Part shown: positions 8,301-8,780 of the stretch, piece by piece
Position numbering within the stretch: the first letter of the stretch is position 1
Layout: every line of letters begins with the position of its first letter
Source of the DNA: Bacilli bacterium
GTDB lineage: Bacteria; Bacillota_I; Bacilli_A; RF39; UBA660
NCBI GenBank assembly: GCA_024693165.1
Contig: JAILLM010000105.1
Coordinates: forward strand, 1-8,780
Length of the DNA: 8,780 nucleotides
Reading direction: 5' to 3'
The notes under the pieces: model-generated
Told to the model about the DNA's origin: nothing
Databases searched by the model: none
The model's input: the letters and a program-made list of their open reading frames with translations, nothing else
Translations under genes and position numbers: made by a program

Positions 8301-8508
8301 ATTCTCATGGTTAGGTATTTCTTTATCTGCTTCTTATAATAATTTCGGAAGATTTAATGTAGATGGTGTAGATGGTGTTAAATTAAATGTTTATTTATCC
8401 AGTACTTGTTCAGTTGCTAAAAAGCAATATAATGAGTCTAAGGCTGCATTAGATAGATCATCTAATAATAAAACTAACTTTGTATGGCCTAGTGGATGTA
8501 GTGCTTAA
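5386..8508 (+). CDS. Giant modular type IV prepilin carrying a BspA-like (DUF285) leucine-rich repeat domain
   Basis: A 1040-residue protein. The leader MNKRINNSKG|MTIVEVLVSV gives a Gly10/Met11 cleavage site and Glu15 (+5), with a hydrophobic helix over 11-36. Residues about 40-230 look like a GspJ/ComGF-type minor pilin body (A-I-E-R-D-M, Y-E-C-I-R-V-E-Y, Y-L-M-V-Y-K). A cysteine-rich linker follows (C243, C252, C254, C261, C281). Residues about 305-385 match the entry segment of BspA-like proteins (L-Y-I-T-Q-T-G-G-V at 368-376). From M386 to about 905 runs a solenoid of x-M-F-x-x-C-x-x-L units, then a C-terminal domain with five cysteines ending at S-G-C-S-A. There is no sortase or lipobox signal, so anchoring is presumably through the pilin helix. 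SD AAGGAGGT (5374-5381) overlaps the previous stop. BspA-like repeats are known in bacterial surface adhesins, so the inferred role is a pilus-tip adhesin. Confidence 0.88.
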   Translation: MNKRINNSKGMTIVEVLVSVIIISLIMGVLFTLLLQVQKINGDADKRSSIALAQNVITKAIERDMIEIGVKSISACNFNEFGFNQNVIDSYEQDGDIKYNYECIRVEYNQSYDLADVGYLMVYKQSSSQDDPAWVIRYGRGYYNDCEKDSVPDFRNWKETYSVVQKLDSDVDLKIIPSENEVTYSALYESNKKYSEQKLNNGKLFIPLQDENGYTYNIDLSFSFRLYNATYESISDTNTSFICDNSSENLECKCTGKASDCAKTDTPDTSKDEHGKYLYKCSESKASLGSVVGMNKNFIDLSSVTENGIYASRVKSVTFMSLEDYTNRFLKNTDPADNTIRSSVDVSYSQNGTNPMYFEKDDDSKYNLYITQTGGVKVYGHTLTNMFKNFTNLESVDFTGFSTTGITSMNSMFYNCPKLNTLDGFTLLDFSSVTDVSSMFYKNTALTVSPFRGLELPSVLYANSVFNESGISGAFDYKTDFNAINVVSLRNFLRKSSITSFVMDYDNQEMPNLISINSMLYYTRSMSNATFQNTVVKHLKDMEHVFAFSKLSESIFDNFITEDLNSLYGLYDNCTSLTSFTFNNFNTEKVDSFSDMFLSCSNLKDIDLSGFSFASASNFVRIFGYCSSLLYVTFGSEDSDVSLDNVQSLDQAFMNCYNFRGFKGKHVTFHGATSAEKMFNGAGSNALFDSNYHLDVSNLELYNCIIFRNMFSNTLYGSIDVSGIHSKVTSQTVKLISMFENSRIHYAFLNDAEFQTKVDMTSMFSSCNDLTFVSGVDYTYEGLTRYLGGEGDLIKNNGKSPFDRFMINDGYASTLAYMFKDCKYLRGFEEGYLDGIQSPETHTTSFIGMFNGAFSVDILSDVTFTRDYKEIYQLVLPFSFNTSNLIGPQNNIFKDTGNLAVIKFKNAQHARVSSSSDDLNTSTTFSGFGSKAIQNKRVDSLDVYLGDMRICKYTTGESTSTCSYDNNGFGYLFSWLGISLSASYNNFGRFNVDGVDGVKLNVYLSSTCSVAKKQYNESKAALDRSSNNKTNFVWPSGCSA
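6541..8100 (+). repeat. BspA-like/DUF285 leucine-rich repeat region within the third prepilin
   Basis: Protein-level degenerate tandem repeats. Unit markers of the form (S/x)-(M/I/V/L)-F-x-x-(C/S/G) occur at residues 386, 412, 439, 465, 519, 545, 570, 596, 622, 654, 678, 710, 738, 763, 818, 849 and 892. Most gaps are 24-28 residues; two (54 and 55) equal two units. The best-preserved units are MFYNC (412), MFLSC (596), IFGYC (622), MFSSC (763) and MFKDC (818), followed by x-x-L and a (V/I)-D-(F/L)-x-G-F strand. The DNA is not strongly repetitive, so this is an old, diverged array. Confidence 0.85.
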
Positions 8509-8516
8509 TACATATT

Positions 8517-8544
8517 AAACTGCTATTTTTATAGCAGTTTTCTT
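8517..8544 (+). terminator. Intrinsic terminator of the prepilin operon
   Basis: A 10-bp perfect stem (8517-8526 with 8531-8540) and a TTTT loop, followed by TCTT. It starts 8 nt after the stop of the third prepilin. The T-rich trailer is short, aided by the three Ts in the stem end. It closes the three-gene unit. Confidence 0.82.
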
Positions 8545-8545
8545 A

Positions 8546-8554
8546 TGCTATAAT
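8546..8554 (+). promoter_or_regulatory. Extended -10 promoter of the PDZ/Lon-like protease gene
   Basis: TGcTATAAT is a perfect extended -10 element. The 17-bp upstream hexamer (TTTTTA, 8526-8531) is a poor -35 and lies inside the terminator loop and stem of the pilin operon. Predicted transcription start is near 8561, only about 10 nt before ATG 8571. Confidence 0.6.
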
Positions 8555-8570
8555 TAACAAGGTGATGATA

Positions 8571-8780
8571 ATGGATAATAAGAAAAAATTTTTAAATAAA
8601 TGTATTAGTTTCTTAAAAGGTAATATTATTAATTTAATAACTATTACTTTTATTTTATTATGTATATTTTATAGACCTAATGTTAATATAGAAGCTCCTG
8701 GTGGATTAATTAATATTAGTGATAGACTTTCAAATGTTGTTTATAAAAGTGATGGTTCATTTAATTTAACTTATGTAACA
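8571..8780 (+). CDS. Membrane-anchored PDZ/Lon-like serine protease of the SepM/YlbL type, 3'-truncated
   Basis: Only the first 70 residues are in the window and the frame is open to its end. A positively charged N-terminus (NKKK) is followed by a membrane segment at about residues 18-34, then R-P-N-V-N-I-E-A-P-G-G (35-45) and S-D-G-S-F-N-L-T-Y-V (60-69). That order, one N-terminal membrane helix, an E-A-P-G-G motif and a G-S-F-x-L-T-x-V strand, is what I recall at the start of SepM/YlbL proteins. In those, a PDZ domain and a C-terminal S16 Lon-like domain lie outside the membrane and process secreted proteins or peptides. The PDZ and catalytic parts are beyond the window, so the assignment rests on the N-terminus alone. 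The start ATG 8571 is 6 nt after AAGGTG (8559-8564); an in-frame ATG at 8565 is too close to that site. Confidence 0.72.
   Translation, partial: MDNKKKFLNKCISFLKGNIINLITITFILLCIFYRPNVNIEAPGGLINISDRLSNVVYKSDGSFNLTYVT

Noticed and set aside
60..8508. Mycoplasma-type genetic code (TGA read as Trp)
   Set aside because: All 12 Trp codons are TGG and no in-frame TGA occurs in the four genes, although none of the complete genes uses TGA as a stop either.

Overview
The window is very AT-rich (about 30% GC by eye), uses the standard reading of TGA (all 12 Trp codons in the genes are TGG, with no in-frame TGA), ends every complete gene with TAA, favours AGA for Arg, and has strong AGGAGGT-type ribosome binding sites. 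With the gene content, this points to an uncultured low-GC Gram-positive bacterium, most likely a gut Bacilli/Erysipelotrichales/RF39-like lineage. The assignment rests on style and protein families, not on a search.

Layout: (1) 1-177 is a perfect 59-bp inverted repeat around a 59-bp spacer. It cuts off the 5' part of a lon gene and looks like a fold-back chimera at a contig end. (2) 60-1505 is the C-terminal two-thirds of an ATP-dependent Lon (LonA, S16) protease with an unusually divergent proteolytic active-site segment, closed by an intrinsic terminator. (3) 1588-8508 is a tight three-gene operon with its own sigma-A promoter (-35/-10 at 1534-1562) and terminator (8517-8544). All three genes encode proteins with a type IV prepilin/pseudopilin N-terminus (short charged leader, Gly cleavage site, hydrophobic helix) carrying very large exported domains of 360, 901 and 1040 residues. 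(4) 8571 to the window end is the start of a membrane-anchored protein resembling SepM/YlbL PDZ-Lon-like proteases.

How the genes may work together: the three prepilins look like a co-expressed set of minor (tip) pilins. The first lacks the Glu at +5, as GspK-type tip pseudopilins do. The second carries a Listeria-Bacteroides (InlB/Flg_new-like) repeat and a C-terminal module ending in a G-x-G-x-x-x-x-P-F tail. The third carries a BspA-like (DUF285) leucine-rich repeat solenoid with roughly 26-residue periodicity. The operon therefore probably encodes an adhesive or ligand-binding pilus tip made of 'modular pilins'. The assembly ATPase, platform protein, major pilin and prepilin peptidase are not in the window and must lie elsewhere. 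The pilin operon sits between two unrelated-in-operon S16-type protease genes. No tRNA, rRNA, CRISPR array or insertion sequence was seen, and no stretch longer than 300 bases lacks a gene.
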